From Planococcus sp. CPCC 101016 (lineage in GTDB: Bacteria; Bacillota; Bacilli; Bacillales_A; Planococcaceae), in NCBI RefSeq assembly GCF_007859295.1, contig NZ_VOHB01000002.1:682001-746000 (forward strand): a stretch of 64,000 nucleotides of DNA, read 5' to 3'. The position numbers and the translations under genes are program-made. This document shows, piece by piece, positions 25,298 to 33,975 of this stretch. Within the stretch, counting starts at the first letter, position 1. The number at the start of each line of letters is the position of its first letter. Under the pieces are notes generated by a model. It was given only the letters and a program-made list of their open reading frames with translations, did not search any database and had not been told where the DNA came from.

Positions 25298-25975
25298 TCA
25301 TGGGCTTGGGAAGTAGCGTCTTTCAGGTCGGCCAATTGTGCCATACAGCAATTCTACGCGTGCCATTTGGTCTGCAGTCAGGTGTTCCAAGTAACGTCGG
25401 GCAGTTGACCGGCTCATTCCGCAAGCAATTCCCATTTCTTCAGCAGTAATGCCAGTCAATGAATCATTCAGTTTTTCTTTTATTTTAATCATCGTGCTTC
25501 GGTCAATCCCTTTTGGTGTATTCAGTTGATCTGTAACTGCTTCATGACTTTTATTCCACAATTGCTCAATGGACTGCTCATTCAAAGATCCTGATTTTTC
25601 AAGGTAAACTCTTTTTAATTGATAGGCGAGAAGGCTGCTTTTAAAACGGTCAAAAGTTAAGGGCTTCAACATGTAGTCAGAAACCCCCGCTCTGAAGGCT
25701 TTTTTGACAACAGCAGTTTCAGAAGCGGCGGTAATAAAAATGATGTCGGATTCAGGACTTTCAAGCTTGATATAAGGCAAAAGGTCAGTACCTTTCATAT
25801 CTGGAAGAAAGACGTCCAGTAAAATCAGCTGCGGTTTTAACAGCTGAATCCAGTCTTTTGCTTCTGCTCCGTTATGGGCGGCCCCCACCACTTGAAAACC
25901 TTCGATTTTTTCGATAAATCGTTTATGAATATCCGCAACTCGTTTATCATCTTCAATAATCAAGATTTCAATCAT
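25298..25975 (-). CDS. CitB/DcuR-type response regulator
   Basis: About 225 residues. The receiver domain is intact: an acidic pair (EDD near residue 10), the phosphoacceptor in LILLDVFLPDMKG and a conserved Lys in YMLKPL. The C-terminal part has an HTH (EEMGIACGMSRSTARRYLEHL) typical of regulators paired with carboxylate-sensing kinases. The ATG at 25975 is spaced best from GGAGG and overlaps the kinase stop by 8 nt. It probably activates the adjacent tctCBA. Confidence 0.87.
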   Translation of the reverse strand: MIEILIIEDDKRVADIHKRFIEKIEGFQVVGAAHNGAEAKDWIQLLKPQLILLDVFLPDMKGTDLLPYIKLESPESDIIFITAASETAVVKKAFRAGVSDYMLKPLTFDRFKSSLLAYQLKRVYLEKSGSLNEQSIEQLWNKSHEAVTDQLNTPKGIDRSTMIKIKEKLNDSLTGITAEEMGIACGMSRSTARRYLEHLTADQMARVELLYGTIGRPERRYFPSP

Positions 25976-27560
25976 AATCATTTCCTCCAGTCGCTATAGA
26001 AACAATAAACAAAGCTCCACCCAAATCGCCGTTTTCCATAGTTATTTCTCCTTGTAAATCGTGAACATTCTCTCGAACTTTTACTAAGCCATACCCGCGA
26101 TCATCGCCGTTTTTGGTGGAAATACGCTCTTTAAAAACAGTGGAAAGGATTGCAGAATCTACTCCTTTTCCAGTATCTTCGACTTCAATCAAGATTTCAT
26201 AGCCAGTATCAACAAATAGGAGCCTAACCAAACGTTCATGCTCTGGAAGGTGTTCAACTGCCTCAAAAGCATTCGTTACTAAGTTGCCGATAATGGATAT
26301 AAATAAACTTTTTTCAAGGTAAGAAGGCAGTTTTTCTAAGTAACTCTCCTCATCAAGAAGAAACTTTACTTTTAATTCCCGTGCTCGGTTAAAAAGGCCG
26401 ATGACGATGCCGCCAAGCAGTGGATCTTGCAGTCTAGTGGCAACGAATTGAACAAGTGACTGCTGTTCTTTCGTTTCAGTATGGATCAGTTCCATTGCTT
26501 CATCGAGTGAATTTAATTGAATCAGTCCGGAAATCGTGTAGAGGAAGTTATGATTTTCATGGGTCTGCGAACGTAGTAAATCTGCATATTGCCTGATTTG
26601 GGTCAGCTCGTTACGCAAGCCATCCAAGTCTGACTGCAGTCGGAAGCTGGAAACTGCCCCCGCAATTTCATTATTGATAACAATCGGAATGCGATTGACT
26701 ATTGTTTTTTTGCCGCGGATTGTCATGGGGCGGTCGAATTGCTGTTCGCCTGTGACCATTACTTGGGGAAGCAATGTATTGGGCAGCACTTCATCGATAA
26801 GTTTGCCAACCAGGTTGTTGCCTTTAGGCAATGAAAATACTTCGTAGGCTGCCGCATTGGCCATAGTAATTTCACCGCTTTTGTTGACCATGATGATGCC
26901 TTCTCTTACCGATTCGATCAAGGTGTTTCTTTCTATAAACAAACTGGCTATTTCAGCAGGTTCTAAACCGAATAATGTTTTTTTAATATTTTTGGAAAGG
27001 ATCATTGAAGCAATTCCGCCAATGACAATCGCAATTAACACGATTGCAATGATCGAGTCTGCATATTGCATGAAAATAAACGTCATATCTGTTTTCAAAA
27101 AGCCGACTGAAATAACGCCGATTGTATTATTTTGCTCATCCACAATTGGCGCTTTTCCTCGCAGCGCAGGACCCAGCGAACCGACAGCTTCCGAAATATA
27201 GGATTCACCTTTTAAAACCGCCCGTTCGTTATCATCGCCTACCATTTTCTGGCCGATGCGGTCTTCTATAGGGTGAGTATAGCGAATGCCTTCCGCATTG
27301 CCGATTACGACATATTCAGCTCCTGTTTGCAGTTGAATTTCATCAGCAATCGGCTGAAGTGCTGCGTGTGGATCCTCAGCAGCAAAGCCCTGCAGTATAT
27401 CGGGACGATCGGCAGTAGTGACAGCAATATTTAAAGCGCGTTTTCCTACTTGTTCTTCAACGGCTTCTGAAATCGTAAAATAAAATGATAATCCAGCCGA
27501 TATCATAATAAAAGCCACGAATAGAGCCCCGTAAAAAAAAATCCTTTGTTGCAAAGGCAT
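25968..27560 (-). CDS. CitA/DcuS-type carboxylate-sensing histidine kinase
   Basis: A 530-residue membrane kinase. It has a helix at about 8-30, an extracytoplasmic Cache/PAS-like sensor (about 35-160) with the RYTHP motif common in citrate and dicarboxylate sensors, a second helix (about 165-190), a cytoplasmic PAS domain (about 215-310), His334 in QTHENHNFLY as the phosphorylated residue, and an ATPase domain with DTGKGVD. Genome position next to the TctA/TctC genes points to sensing a tricarboxylate. The start codon has no strong ribosome binding sequence, so the exact N-terminus is less certain. Confidence 0.88.
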   Translation of the reverse strand: MPLQQRIFFYGALFVAFIMISAGLSFYFTISEAVEEQVGKRALNIAVTTADRPDILQGFAAEDPHAALQPIADEIQLQTGAEYVVIGNAEGIRYTHPIEDRIGQKMVGDDNERAVLKGESYISEAVGSLGPALRGKAPIVDEQNNTIGVISVGFLKTDMTFIFMQYADSIIAIVLIAIVIGGIASMILSKNIKKTLFGLEPAEIASLFIERNTLIESVREGIIMVNKSGEITMANAAAYEVFSLPKGNNLVGKLIDEVLPNTLLPQVMVTGEQQFDRPMTIRGKKTIVNRIPIVINNEIAGAVSSFRLQSDLDGLRNELTQIRQYADLLRSQTHENHNFLYTISGLIQLNSLDEAMELIHTETKEQQSLVQFVATRLQDPLLGGIVIGLFNRARELKVKFLLDEESYLEKLPSYLEKSLFISIIGNLVTNAFEAVEHLPEHERLVRLLFVDTGYEILIEVEDTGKGVDSAILSTVFKERISTKNGDDRGYGLVKVRENVHDLQGEITMENGDLGGALFIVSIATGGNDYD

Positions 27561-27654
27561 GCAGTTATCACTCGTTTCCTGTTCATTGTCATAGTTGATG
27601 GGCTAATTATATAGTCAATAATATGATAACTCTATATTTTTTAGAAAAAGAAAA

Positions 27655-27678
27655 GCGCAAAAGATTTTACTTTTGCGC
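27655..27678 (-). terminator. Terminator overlapping the end of the small cysteine gene
   Basis: On the minus strand GCGCAAAAG-TAAAAT-CTTTTGCGC is followed by TTTTC and more Ts. The loop holds the TAA stop codon of the 46-residue ORF. Confidence 0.82.
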
Positions 27679-27807
27679 CAGCTCTTCTTGTTGTTCTTCG
27701 CACTCAAAGCAGACCAGTTCCCCGTCCACATAGACGCCATCGAGAAAACCATCACGGCAATAGATGTCTTTGCCGCAATTGCTGCAAGGTCCGATGAGTT
27801 CACGCAT
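27667..27807 (-). CDS. 46-residue four-cysteine (zinc-ribbon-like) protein
   Basis: A 46-codon ORF in the frame not used by overlapping longer ORFs. It contains two CxxC pairs, GPCSNCGK near residues 6-13 and CFEC near 33-36, separated by an acidic and aromatic stretch, then a Glu/Gln-rich tail. A Cys17 lies between them. This is the spacing of a small zinc ribbon. Its ATG overlaps the stop of the upstream MerR gene by 8 nt (ATGCGTGA), and its TAA sits in the terminator loop, so it is the second and last gene of that transcript. It could be a partner, metal or redox accessory of the regulator; function unknown. Confidence 0.75.
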   Translation of the reverse strand: MRELIGPCSNCGKDIYCRDGFLDGVYVDGELVCFECEEQQEELAQK

Positions 27808-28669
27808 CTTGTAAGCCTTCAGCATAGACATACATCGCTTCTTTTAAATATTTAGCCAAACCTTGTCCATGCTGATCAATATTATTCGCGAAACGGCTGT
27901 CCGATGCGTACAAGTCGCCGAGACCGCGGAACATTTTCGGTGAACAGTCATAGAAGCGGTTCAAAAGCGTGTAGTAAGCCTTCATCTCCTCTTGGACAGC
28001 ATCCGTCTGTGGAGGCAGATGCATCAAATTAGCGACCGTGTTATAGATGCGGTCCCCTTCACGGTTGATTTCATCAAGATCTTCTTCTTCTTTTTGAGCT
28101 TGGACCGGTTCGCTGTATGTTTCTACAAATTCTTCAGATAAAGCTGTTTCAACTGGAGCGACTGCAACGGCAACGGCAGAATCCCCCTTGTCGTAACTAG
28201 GCACTGCTTGATAGACTTCCATCGGTGGCTCAATCTGCTCCAAGACAGGACCATCCACGTCAGGCTTTTGATATTTCTTGATTAAGTCTTCCTGTTTTTG
28301 GCTGGAGAAAGCCGAAAAACGTTCTTTATCCGTCAGGCTCTCCAGTCCCTGTAATTCCTGCTGTGTCAGTTGGGCATTCTGAATTAAGTTTTCAATACGC
28401 TGTTTTTTCTGTTCAAGCAATTCGATATGCTGTGCAAGTGCATATTCCCGGTCAAAGCCATCGGCCACAAGCTCTTGAATTTTCTTGAGTGAAAAATCCA
28501 GCTCTTTCAAGAATAAAATCTGTTGGAGTAATTTTAAATCTTCCCCATTGTAGTAGCGGTAACGGTTAGTTCCGATATTTGACGGTTTCAATAACCCGAT
28601 GCTGTCGTAGTGATGGAGTGTCCGTACACTGACGCCCGCTATTTTTGCTACTTCTTGTACTTTGTACAA
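27800..28669 (-). CDS. MerR-family regulator with TipAS-type C-terminal domain
   Basis: About 289 residues. The N-terminal MerR domain (1-70) starts YKVQEVAKIAGVSVRTLHHYD, followed by a dimerisation helix (about 75-120). The C-terminus, with YYDCSPKMF-like FYDCSPKMFRGLGDLY and a final coiled stretch, is a TipAS drug-binding domain as in Mta and TipA. An acidic, Val/Pro-rich insert of about 55 residues (roughly 135-190) splits the TipAS region. A GTG at 28678 is possible, but the TTG at 28669 follows AGGTGA at proper spacing and gives the usual family N-terminus. It is likely autoregulated through the adjacent 19-bp-spacer promoter. Confidence 0.87.
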   Translation of the reverse strand: MYKVQEVAKIAGVSVRTLHHYDSIGLLKPSNIGTNRYRYYNGEDLKLLQQILFLKELDFSLKKIQELVADGFDREYALAQHIELLEQKKQRIENLIQNAQLTQQELQGLESLTDKERFSAFSSQKQEDLIKKYQKPDVDGPVLEQIEPPMEVYQAVPSYDKGDSAVAVAVAPVETALSEEFVETYSEPVQAQKEEEDLDEINREGDRIYNTVANLMHLPPQTDAVQEEMKAYYTLLNRFYDCSPKMFRGLGDLYASDSRFANNIDQHGQGLAKYLKEAMYVYAEGLQDA

Positions 28670-28688
28670 TCTAATCACCTCTATCTCT

Positions 28689-28719
28689 AAAATACACTAT
28701 AACGCACCGTCAGTGTCAA
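28689..28719 (-). promoter_or_regulatory. MerR-type promoter with 19-bp spacer
   Basis: On the minus strand TTGACA (28714-28719) and TATTTT (28689-28694) are 19 bp apart. The spacer CTGACGGTGCGTTATAGTG resembles the Mta/TipA/BmrR operator class (GACxxTxACGxxxCGTxA). Such overlong spacers require a MerR protein to twist the DNA. The expected start leaves a leader of only about 13 nt before the TTG codon. Confidence 0.8.
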
Positions 28720-28916
28720 TAGTTTGAAGAAAAAGAAGTAAAAATGTATTATTTCTGTCTTAAAACGATGAATATCTACTAAAACTTTGCTTATAGGGGC
28801 TGTATCCGTGAACCGGCACTTGAATAAGTTGTAAACACATTTTTATTTGCCTTAAATAAAAACAGATATTTCAGATATCTCCTAGGATTTACTGGATATC
28901 TATGGAATAATAAGGA

Positions 28917-28930
28917 TGAAAGCGCTATCA
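28917..28930 (+). promoter_or_regulatory. Consensus cre site ahead of the lysine catabolic genes
   Basis: TGAAAGCGCTATCA matches the CcpA box TGWAANCGNTNWCA at every defined position. It ends 27 bp before the aldehyde dehydrogenase ATG, within the probable leader. An inverted repeat AGATATC/GATATCT lies just upstream (28873-28901). No clear promoter could be assigned. Confidence 0.75.
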
Positions 28931-28957
28931 ATATTGGTTGTGGAAGGGGTAGTTGCA

Positions 28958-30439
28958 ATGAGATTAACTAATTTTGTTAATGGCAAATGGCAGCAGACAG
29001 AGCAGGCAGAATTTAGACCTGTCTTGAATCCAGCGAACGGAGAAGAATTGGCTCAAGTCCGTATGTCTACCGCACAAGATGTTGACCTAGCTGTAAAAGC
29101 AGCACAGGCAGCGCAAAAAAAATGGGCGAAAGTACCGGCACCCAAACGTGCGGATTATTTGTATGAAATCGGCCGGTTAATGAAAGCGCGCAAAGAGCAG
29201 CTCGCTCAAGTGTTGACGAAAGAAATGGGGAAGGTCATCGAAGAAGGCCGTGGTGAAGTCCAGGAAGGAATCGATATGGCTTATTATATGGCTGGTGAAG
29301 GAAGACGGTTATTTGGTGAAACGACACCGTCAGAACTGGCTGACAAATTTGCCATGAGCATACGATCGCCGATTGGCGTAGTTGGGCTAATTACTCCGTG
29401 GAACTTTCCTGTAGCGATTGCGACCTGGAAGTCCTTCCCGGCAATAGTGGCCGGCAATACCTTTATCTGGAAGCCGGCAACTGAAACGCCTATGATGGCT
29501 TATGAAATGGCAAAAATTTTCGAAGAGGTTGGGCTTCCTGAAGGTGTAGCAAATATTGTCTTCGGATCCGGTTCAGATGTCGGAACAGCGCTCATTGAAC
29601 ATGATGGAGTTCGTGTTATTTCCTTTACCGGTTCAACAGAGACCGGCCGCAAAGTAGCGGAAGCAGGAGGACGCAACCTGAAAAAGGTGTCATTAGAAAT
29701 GGGTGGAAAAAATGCTGTCATCGTTATGGATGACGCAGATTTAGACCTGGCCGTAGAAGGGATATTGTGGAGTGCATTCGGCACCGCAGGTCAGCGCTGC
29801 ACAGCATGCAGCCGGGTGATTGTCCAGAAAGATGTCAAAGAGGATTTGCAGAAGCGCCTATTGTCGAAGATGGAAAAGTTAACCATTGGGGACGGAATGG
29901 ATGAGTCCATCAAAGTAGGGCCGGTCATCAACAAAAAAGCACTTGAAAAAATCCATTCTTATATCGAGATTGGCCAACAGGAAGGAGCCACTCTGCTGGT
30001 AGGCGGGGAAGTTCTGACAGGCGGCATCTATGATAAAGGGAACTATTACGCTCCGACATTGTTTACAGATGTGACGGCGGATATGCGTATTGCGCAGGAA
30101 GAAATATTTGGTCCTGTCGTATCAATAATCGAAGTAACAAGTTTTGAAGAAGCGATTGAAGTGAACAATGGAGTGATTTATGGCTTGTCCAGTTCAATTT
30201 ATACCGGGGACGTCAATCGGGCATTTAAAGCACAACGTGATCTGGATACCGGAATCGTCTATATTAATGCCGGAACGACAGGAGCGGAAATCCATCTGCC
30301 CTTCGGTGGGACAAAAGGGACAGGCAATGGACATCGGGATTCCGGTGTCGCGGCATTGGACGTTTTTACCGAGTGGAAAAGTGTCTATGTCGATTACAGC
30401 GGAAAATTGCAGCGTGCACAGATCGATAATGAAGTTTGA
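28958..30439 (+). CDS. Aldehyde dehydrogenase, probable aminoadipate-semialdehyde dehydrogenase
   Basis: A 493-residue NAD(P)-dependent aldehyde dehydrogenase. Key residues are intact: Asn149 (PWNF), Glu247 (LEMGGKN) and nucleophile Cys281 (GQRCTAC). The frame runs up to 28916 but the ATG at 28958 with GGAAGGGG is the supported start. The next gene is a lysine 6-dehydrogenase homolog 12 nt away, whose product is aminoadipate semialdehyde (or its cyclic form). Oxidation of that to 2-aminoadipate is the likely role; this is inferred from synteny. A cre site lies in the leader. Confidence 0.87.
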   Translation: MRLTNFVNGKWQQTEQAEFRPVLNPANGEELAQVRMSTAQDVDLAVKAAQAAQKKWAKVPAPKRADYLYEIGRLMKARKEQLAQVLTKEMGKVIEEGRGEVQEGIDMAYYMAGEGRRLFGETTPSELADKFAMSIRSPIGVVGLITPWNFPVAIATWKSFPAIVAGNTFIWKPATETPMMAYEMAKIFEEVGLPEGVANIVFGSGSDVGTALIEHDGVRVISFTGSTETGRKVAEAGGRNLKKVSLEMGGKNAVIVMDDADLDLAVEGILWSAFGTAGQRCTACSRVIVQKDVKEDLQKRLLSKMEKLTIGDGMDESIKVGPVINKKALEKIHSYIEIGQQEGATLLVGGEVLTGGIYDKGNYYAPTLFTDVTADMRIAQEEIFGPVVSIIEVTSFEEAIEVNNGVIYGLSSSIYTGDVNRAFKAQRDLDTGIVYINAGTTGAEIHLPFGGTKGTGNGHRDSGVAALDVFTEWKSVYVDYSGKLQRAQIDNEV

Positions 30440-30451
30440 TGAGGAAAGGGG

Positions 30452-31627
30452 ATGAAGGAAATGAAAGTCGTCGTATTAGGAGCCGGATTGATGGGCAAGC
30501 AGGCGGCTCGTGACCTGGTTGCCGACGAAGCGGTGGAACGTGTATTTTTAGCAGACCGCAATATTGTTCAGGCAGAGTTTTTCAGCAAACAGCTGAACAG
30601 CAGCAAGCTGGAAATAGTGAAATTGGATGCCAGCGATGACGAGGCCCTGGCGGCTGCTATTTCAAAAGGTGATGTCGTGATCAATGCGCTGTTTTATACC
30701 TTCAATGAAAAAGTCGCTGCTACTGCGCTTAAATACGGCGTTCATTCCGTTGATTTGGGAGGGCATATCGGAGGAGCGACGAACGCAGTGTTAAATCTGC
30801 ATGAGAAAGCCCAGCAAAAGGGCATTACACTGATTCCAGACTTGGGCGTCGCTCCCGGAATGATCAATATTCTAGCGGGCTATGGAGCGAGTAAACTGGA
30901 CCAAGTATCGGATATCCGTCTTTTCGTCGGCGGAATTCCCGTGCATCCGGAACCTCCGCTCGAATACAATCATGTCTTTTCGCTTGAAGGAGTCTTTGAT
31001 CATTACACAGACAAATCACTTGTCATCCGTGGGGGAGAATTACTGGAGGTTGAATCCCTATCCGAAATTGAACATATTGAATTTGAAGGGTTTGGGGAGT
31101 TGGAAGCTTTCCATACTTCAGGAGGCACATCAACCTTGACCGACACCTTCAGCGACGTCAATTCATTGGAGTATAAGACATTGCGCTATAAAGGCCATGC
31201 TGAGAAGTTCAAGCTTCTGGTTGATCTGGGTTTTACGGACCGGGAGAAAACTGTGGAAGTGGAAGGCTATAAAGTAAAGCTGCGCTCCGTCTTAAAAGCT
31301 GTACTCGAACCGATAACAGAACTTGGAGACAAGCAGGATGCCGTAGTTTTGCGGGTGCTGGTATCAGGTGTGAAAGAAAACGAAGAAATCAGCTATGAGT
31401 ATAATATGGTGACGGTCAAAGATGCTGAAACGGGGGTTACCGCAATGGCCCGTGCAACCGCTTATACCATTTCAGTTGTGGCACAGATGATCGGCAAGGG
31501 CATAATTGATAGACGAGGTGCCTATCCTCCGGAAATGATTGTTCCAGGAGATGAATATATAGCAGAGATGGCAAAGCGCGGTGTTGGCATTAAAGAAACT
31601 GTCCATCGCTCGGCGTTTCAAAATTAG
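30452..31627 (+). CDS. Lysine 6-dehydrogenase (saccharopine dehydrogenase family)
   Basis: A 391-residue protein with an N-terminal Rossmann domain starting [17 protein letters not shown] and a catalytic domain of saccharopine-dehydrogenase type. Stretches such as [39 protein letters not shown] and [12 protein letters not shown] closely match what I recall of Geobacillus stearothermophilus lysine 6-dehydrogenase, which oxidatively deaminates the lysine side-chain amine. The neighbouring aldehyde dehydrogenase fits the next step. The ATG at 30461 is an alternative start. A bidirectional terminator follows. Confidence 0.82.
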   Translation: MKEMKVVVLGAGLMGKQAARDLVADEAVERVFLADRNIVQAEFFSKQLNSSKLEIVKLDASDDEALAAAISKGDVVINALFYTFNEKVAATALKYGVHSVDLGGHIGGATNAVLNLHEKAQQKGITLIPDLGVAPGMINILAGYGASKLDQVSDIRLFVGGIPVHPEPPLEYNHVFSLEGVFDHYTDKSLVIRGGELLEVESLSEIEHIEFEGFGELEAFHTSGGTSTLTDTFSDVNSLEYKTLRYKGHAEKFKLLVDLGFTDREKTVEVEGYKVKLRSVLKAVLEPITELGDKQDAVVLRVLVSGVKENEEISYEYNMVTVKDAETGVTAMARATAYTISVVAQMIGKGIIDRRGAYPPEMIVPGDEYIAEMAKRGVGIKETVHRSAFQN

Positions 31628-31670
31628 CTGATTTTAAACGCCTATTAAAGACGGACTTTTCATTAGAAAG

Positions 31671-31706
31671 AAAAAAAGGGTGGTTCCAACAGGACCATCC
31701 TTTTTT
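31671..31706. terminator. Bidirectional terminator between lysDH and the lipid kinase
   Basis: AAAAAAGGGTGGTTCC / GGACCATCCTTTTTT hairpin with a short loop. Confidence 0.82.
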
Positions 31707-31711
31707 GTGGT

Positions 31712-32623
31712 TCAAATCAATTCTTCCGTTTTTTTAGGTACGAGCATTTTTAGGCTGCCTGGCTGAATTTCGATGTCTAAAGGCGTTTTCAAATAAATTT
31801 CCCCATCGGTATCGACATCCAGCTCTTCTTCAGTACGTATTGAAATGGATTGGCCTTGGTAATGTGCTATGTGTTCGAGTTCTTCTGTCACAACTTCAGG
31901 TTGGGCCAGGGAAAACCATTCACGCAAAGCCGCCAAAGAAGAAGTTTGGATGACAAAAAGGTCCAGAAGGCCGTCTGCGGGATCAATTGTGGCCATTGGA
32001 AAGTTGTGTGTGCCAATTGACTTGCCGTTCATCACAAGCACCAGCACGCCTTCCTCAGCATAGGTGATTCCATCAATCTTTAAATGAACCGAAAACGGCG
32101 TTGCCTGCCGCATCGATTGCAGAGCGCTCATAAAATAACTAATTTTACCGTAACGCTCTTTTAAATGAGGATCGATATTAGATGAAGCATCAGTGATCAA
32201 ACCGATTCCTGCAAAGTTGAGGAAAGACCCGCCATTGATTTTGCCTATATCAATTTTGTTTATTTCCCCATTGACCAATTCTGAAGCCGCTAAATTCAAA
32301 TCCAATGGAATATTCAGGGTGCGGGCAAAATCATTGCAGGTGCCACTCGGAATGATAGCCATTGGAGGTGGTGCAGGAAGACTGGATAATGCCCGGACAG
32401 CAGAATGGACAGTTCCATCGCCTCCGGCAATAAACAAAATATCTGCGTGGGTTGCAGCAGTCTGACAAGCATTTTCGAATTCTTCGGGAGATTCGGTCTG
32501 AATCAGCTCGAGCGATTTGGATGCCCCAGCCAAGTGAGGAACGGCCAATCTCAGCACGGAGTCTATCGTAGACGCTCCTGCATTGCCGTTATACAATAAT
32601 ACGGAACGATTGAACTTAGGCAT
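31712..32623 (-). CDS. Diacylglycerol/lipid kinase (YegS/BmrU family)
   Basis: A 303-residue cytoplasmic lipid kinase. The N-terminal catalytic domain has LFIAGGDGTVHSAVRAL and IPSGTCNDFARTL, the nucleotide-binding motifs of the DAGK family. The C-terminal beta domain ends GSLKMLVPK. It is probably a phosphorylator of diacylglycerol or another lipid; the substrate is not assignable. Start with CAGGAGGGC. It is transcribed alone and convergent with the lysine genes. Confidence 0.87.
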   Translation of the reverse strand: MPKFNRSVLLYNGNAGASTIDSVLRLAVPHLAGASKSLELIQTESPEEFENACQTAATHADILFIAGGDGTVHSAVRALSSLPAPPPMAIIPSGTCNDFARTLNIPLDLNLAASELVNGEINKIDIGKINGGSFLNFAGIGLITDASSNIDPHLKERYGKISYFMSALQSMRQATPFSVHLKIDGITYAEEGVLVLVMNGKSIGTHNFPMATIDPADGLLDLFVIQTSSLAALREWFSLAQPEVVTEELEHIAHYQGQSISIRTEEELDVDTDGEIYLKTPLDIEIQPGSLKMLVPKKTEELI

Positions 32624-32725
32624 TAGTGTGCCCTCCTGTAATCTATTTGCTTATATAATTCCACTAAGACAGATTCCCTAAACAAGTGAGCCAGAAAAAA
32701 CAATTATAGAAAATGAGGTGGCGAT

Positions 32726-33907
32726 ATGACAGTGCAATTATACTATAGAGATTCAGAAATTGCCGAAGCAGGCGTACAGGTAATCGACAATGGGAAAGAT
32801 GAAACCGGCTATTATGCCATTTTAGATCAAACCTGCTTTTATCCAGAAGGCGGAGGACAGCCAGCCGATATCGGAGAAATCGGCTCCGCCCAAGTAGTGG
32901 ATGTTCAGAAGGTTAGAGGTGAAATCAGGCATTATACAGATATTAAGTTGCCGAAAGAAAATTTCTCCGCCAAAGTAGATTGGCAGAGAAGATGGGATCA
33001 TATGCAGCAGCATGCAGGACAGCATCTATTGAGTGCTTTGTTTGAAGATATATATGGCTTGAAGACACAAAGTTTTCATTTGGGCAAAGAACGGGTGTCC
33101 ATCGATCTGGATTTAGATACGGCTACTAAGGAACAGCTTAAGGACATTGAAAAAAAGGCCAATCAGCTTATCCGTCAGGGTATAAAGATTTCCACGCAGT
33201 GGGTCACTTCAGCGGAAGCAAAAGAACTGAAGCTGAGAAAGCCGCCAGCAGTGGAAGAAAATATTCGCTTGGTTGAAATAGAGGGCGTCGATATGAACGC
33301 CTGTGGAGGAACACATCCGAAAAATACGGGAGATATCGGCCTGTTGAAAATCATTTCTACAGAAAAAGCCAAAGGCGGAATGCGGGTTTATTTTTTGTGC
33401 GGCAACCGTGCTCTTCAGTATTTTGACTTTCTTATGAAGACCACTGATAAATTGGTCGCTCAACTGAATGCACCGGCTGCTGAATTGCCGGAAGCGGCAA
33501 AAGCCTTGCTGTCTGACAAAGCGGCAGCTGATAAAACGATAAAAAATCTTCAGGATCAGCTGTTGAATTTGGAAGCAGAAGCAATGCTGCCAGATAAAGA
33601 TATTTTAGAAAAAGTCTTTGAAGGGCGTCCGGTCAAAGAGCTGCAGCAGCTTGCCCGCCTCGTGATCGGCAAGCACCCTTCGGCAACAGTTTTGTTCATT
33701 AGCAATTCGGAGAGCGAGGTTCGCTTTGTCTGTGCGAAAGGGGAGCAAGCACCCGGAGATATGAAAGAAGTACTGCAGCAGCTTTTGGCATTGACCAAAG
33801 GCAAGGGCGGGGGGAATGCACAATTTGCCCAAGGAGGCGGAAGTACAATTGAATCACCGGAAATCTTCAAAGCAGTTTTTCGAGCCGCTTTGAAAAATTT
33901 CAGTTGA
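32726..33907 (+). CDS. Alanyl-tRNA editing protein, long AlaX form
   Basis: A 393-residue free-standing editing enzyme that hydrolyses mischarged Ser- or Gly-tRNA(Ala). The metal ligands are His96 and His100 in QQHAGQHLL, and Cys193 and His197 in CGGTH. The C-terminal third (about 290-393) resembles the DHHA1 domain, including the glycine-rich GKGGGNAQFAQGGG. This full-length layout is AlaX-L. Starts with GAGGTGG and is monocistronic or leads into the beta-propeller gene 68 nt downstream. Confidence 0.9.
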   Translation: MTVQLYYRDSEIAEAGVQVIDNGKDETGYYAILDQTCFYPEGGGQPADIGEIGSAQVVDVQKVRGEIRHYTDIKLPKENFSAKVDWQRRWDHMQQHAGQHLLSALFEDIYGLKTQSFHLGKERVSIDLDLDTATKEQLKDIEKKANQLIRQGIKISTQWVTSAEAKELKLRKPPAVEENIRLVEIEGVDMNACGGTHPKNTGDIGLLKIISTEKAKGGMRVYFLCGNRALQYFDFLMKTTDKLVAQLNAPAAELPEAAKALLSDKAAADKTIKNLQDQLLNLEAEAMLPDKDILEKVFEGRPVKELQQLARLVIGKHPSATVLFISNSESEVRFVCAKGEQAPGDMKEVLQQLLALTKGKGGGNAQFAQGGGSTIESPEIFKAVFRAALKNFS

Positions 33908-33975
33908 AATGTGTAACTTTTCCAGTACTTCACTGTCTAATGGGGAAAGGACTATCTGAAAGGGCGTGAAGCGTC

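Noticed and set aside
27615..27803. A 62-codon minus-strand ORF over the end of the MerR operon
   Set aside because: It is out of frame with the 46-residue four-cysteine ORF, runs through the terminator and has no good start site. The shorter frame is better supported.
28800..28915. A sigma-54-like element (GGCAC near 28815) upstream of the aldehyde dehydrogenase
   Set aside because: The second half does not occur at the required 10-bp spacing from the GG, and no sigma-54 activator gene is nearby.
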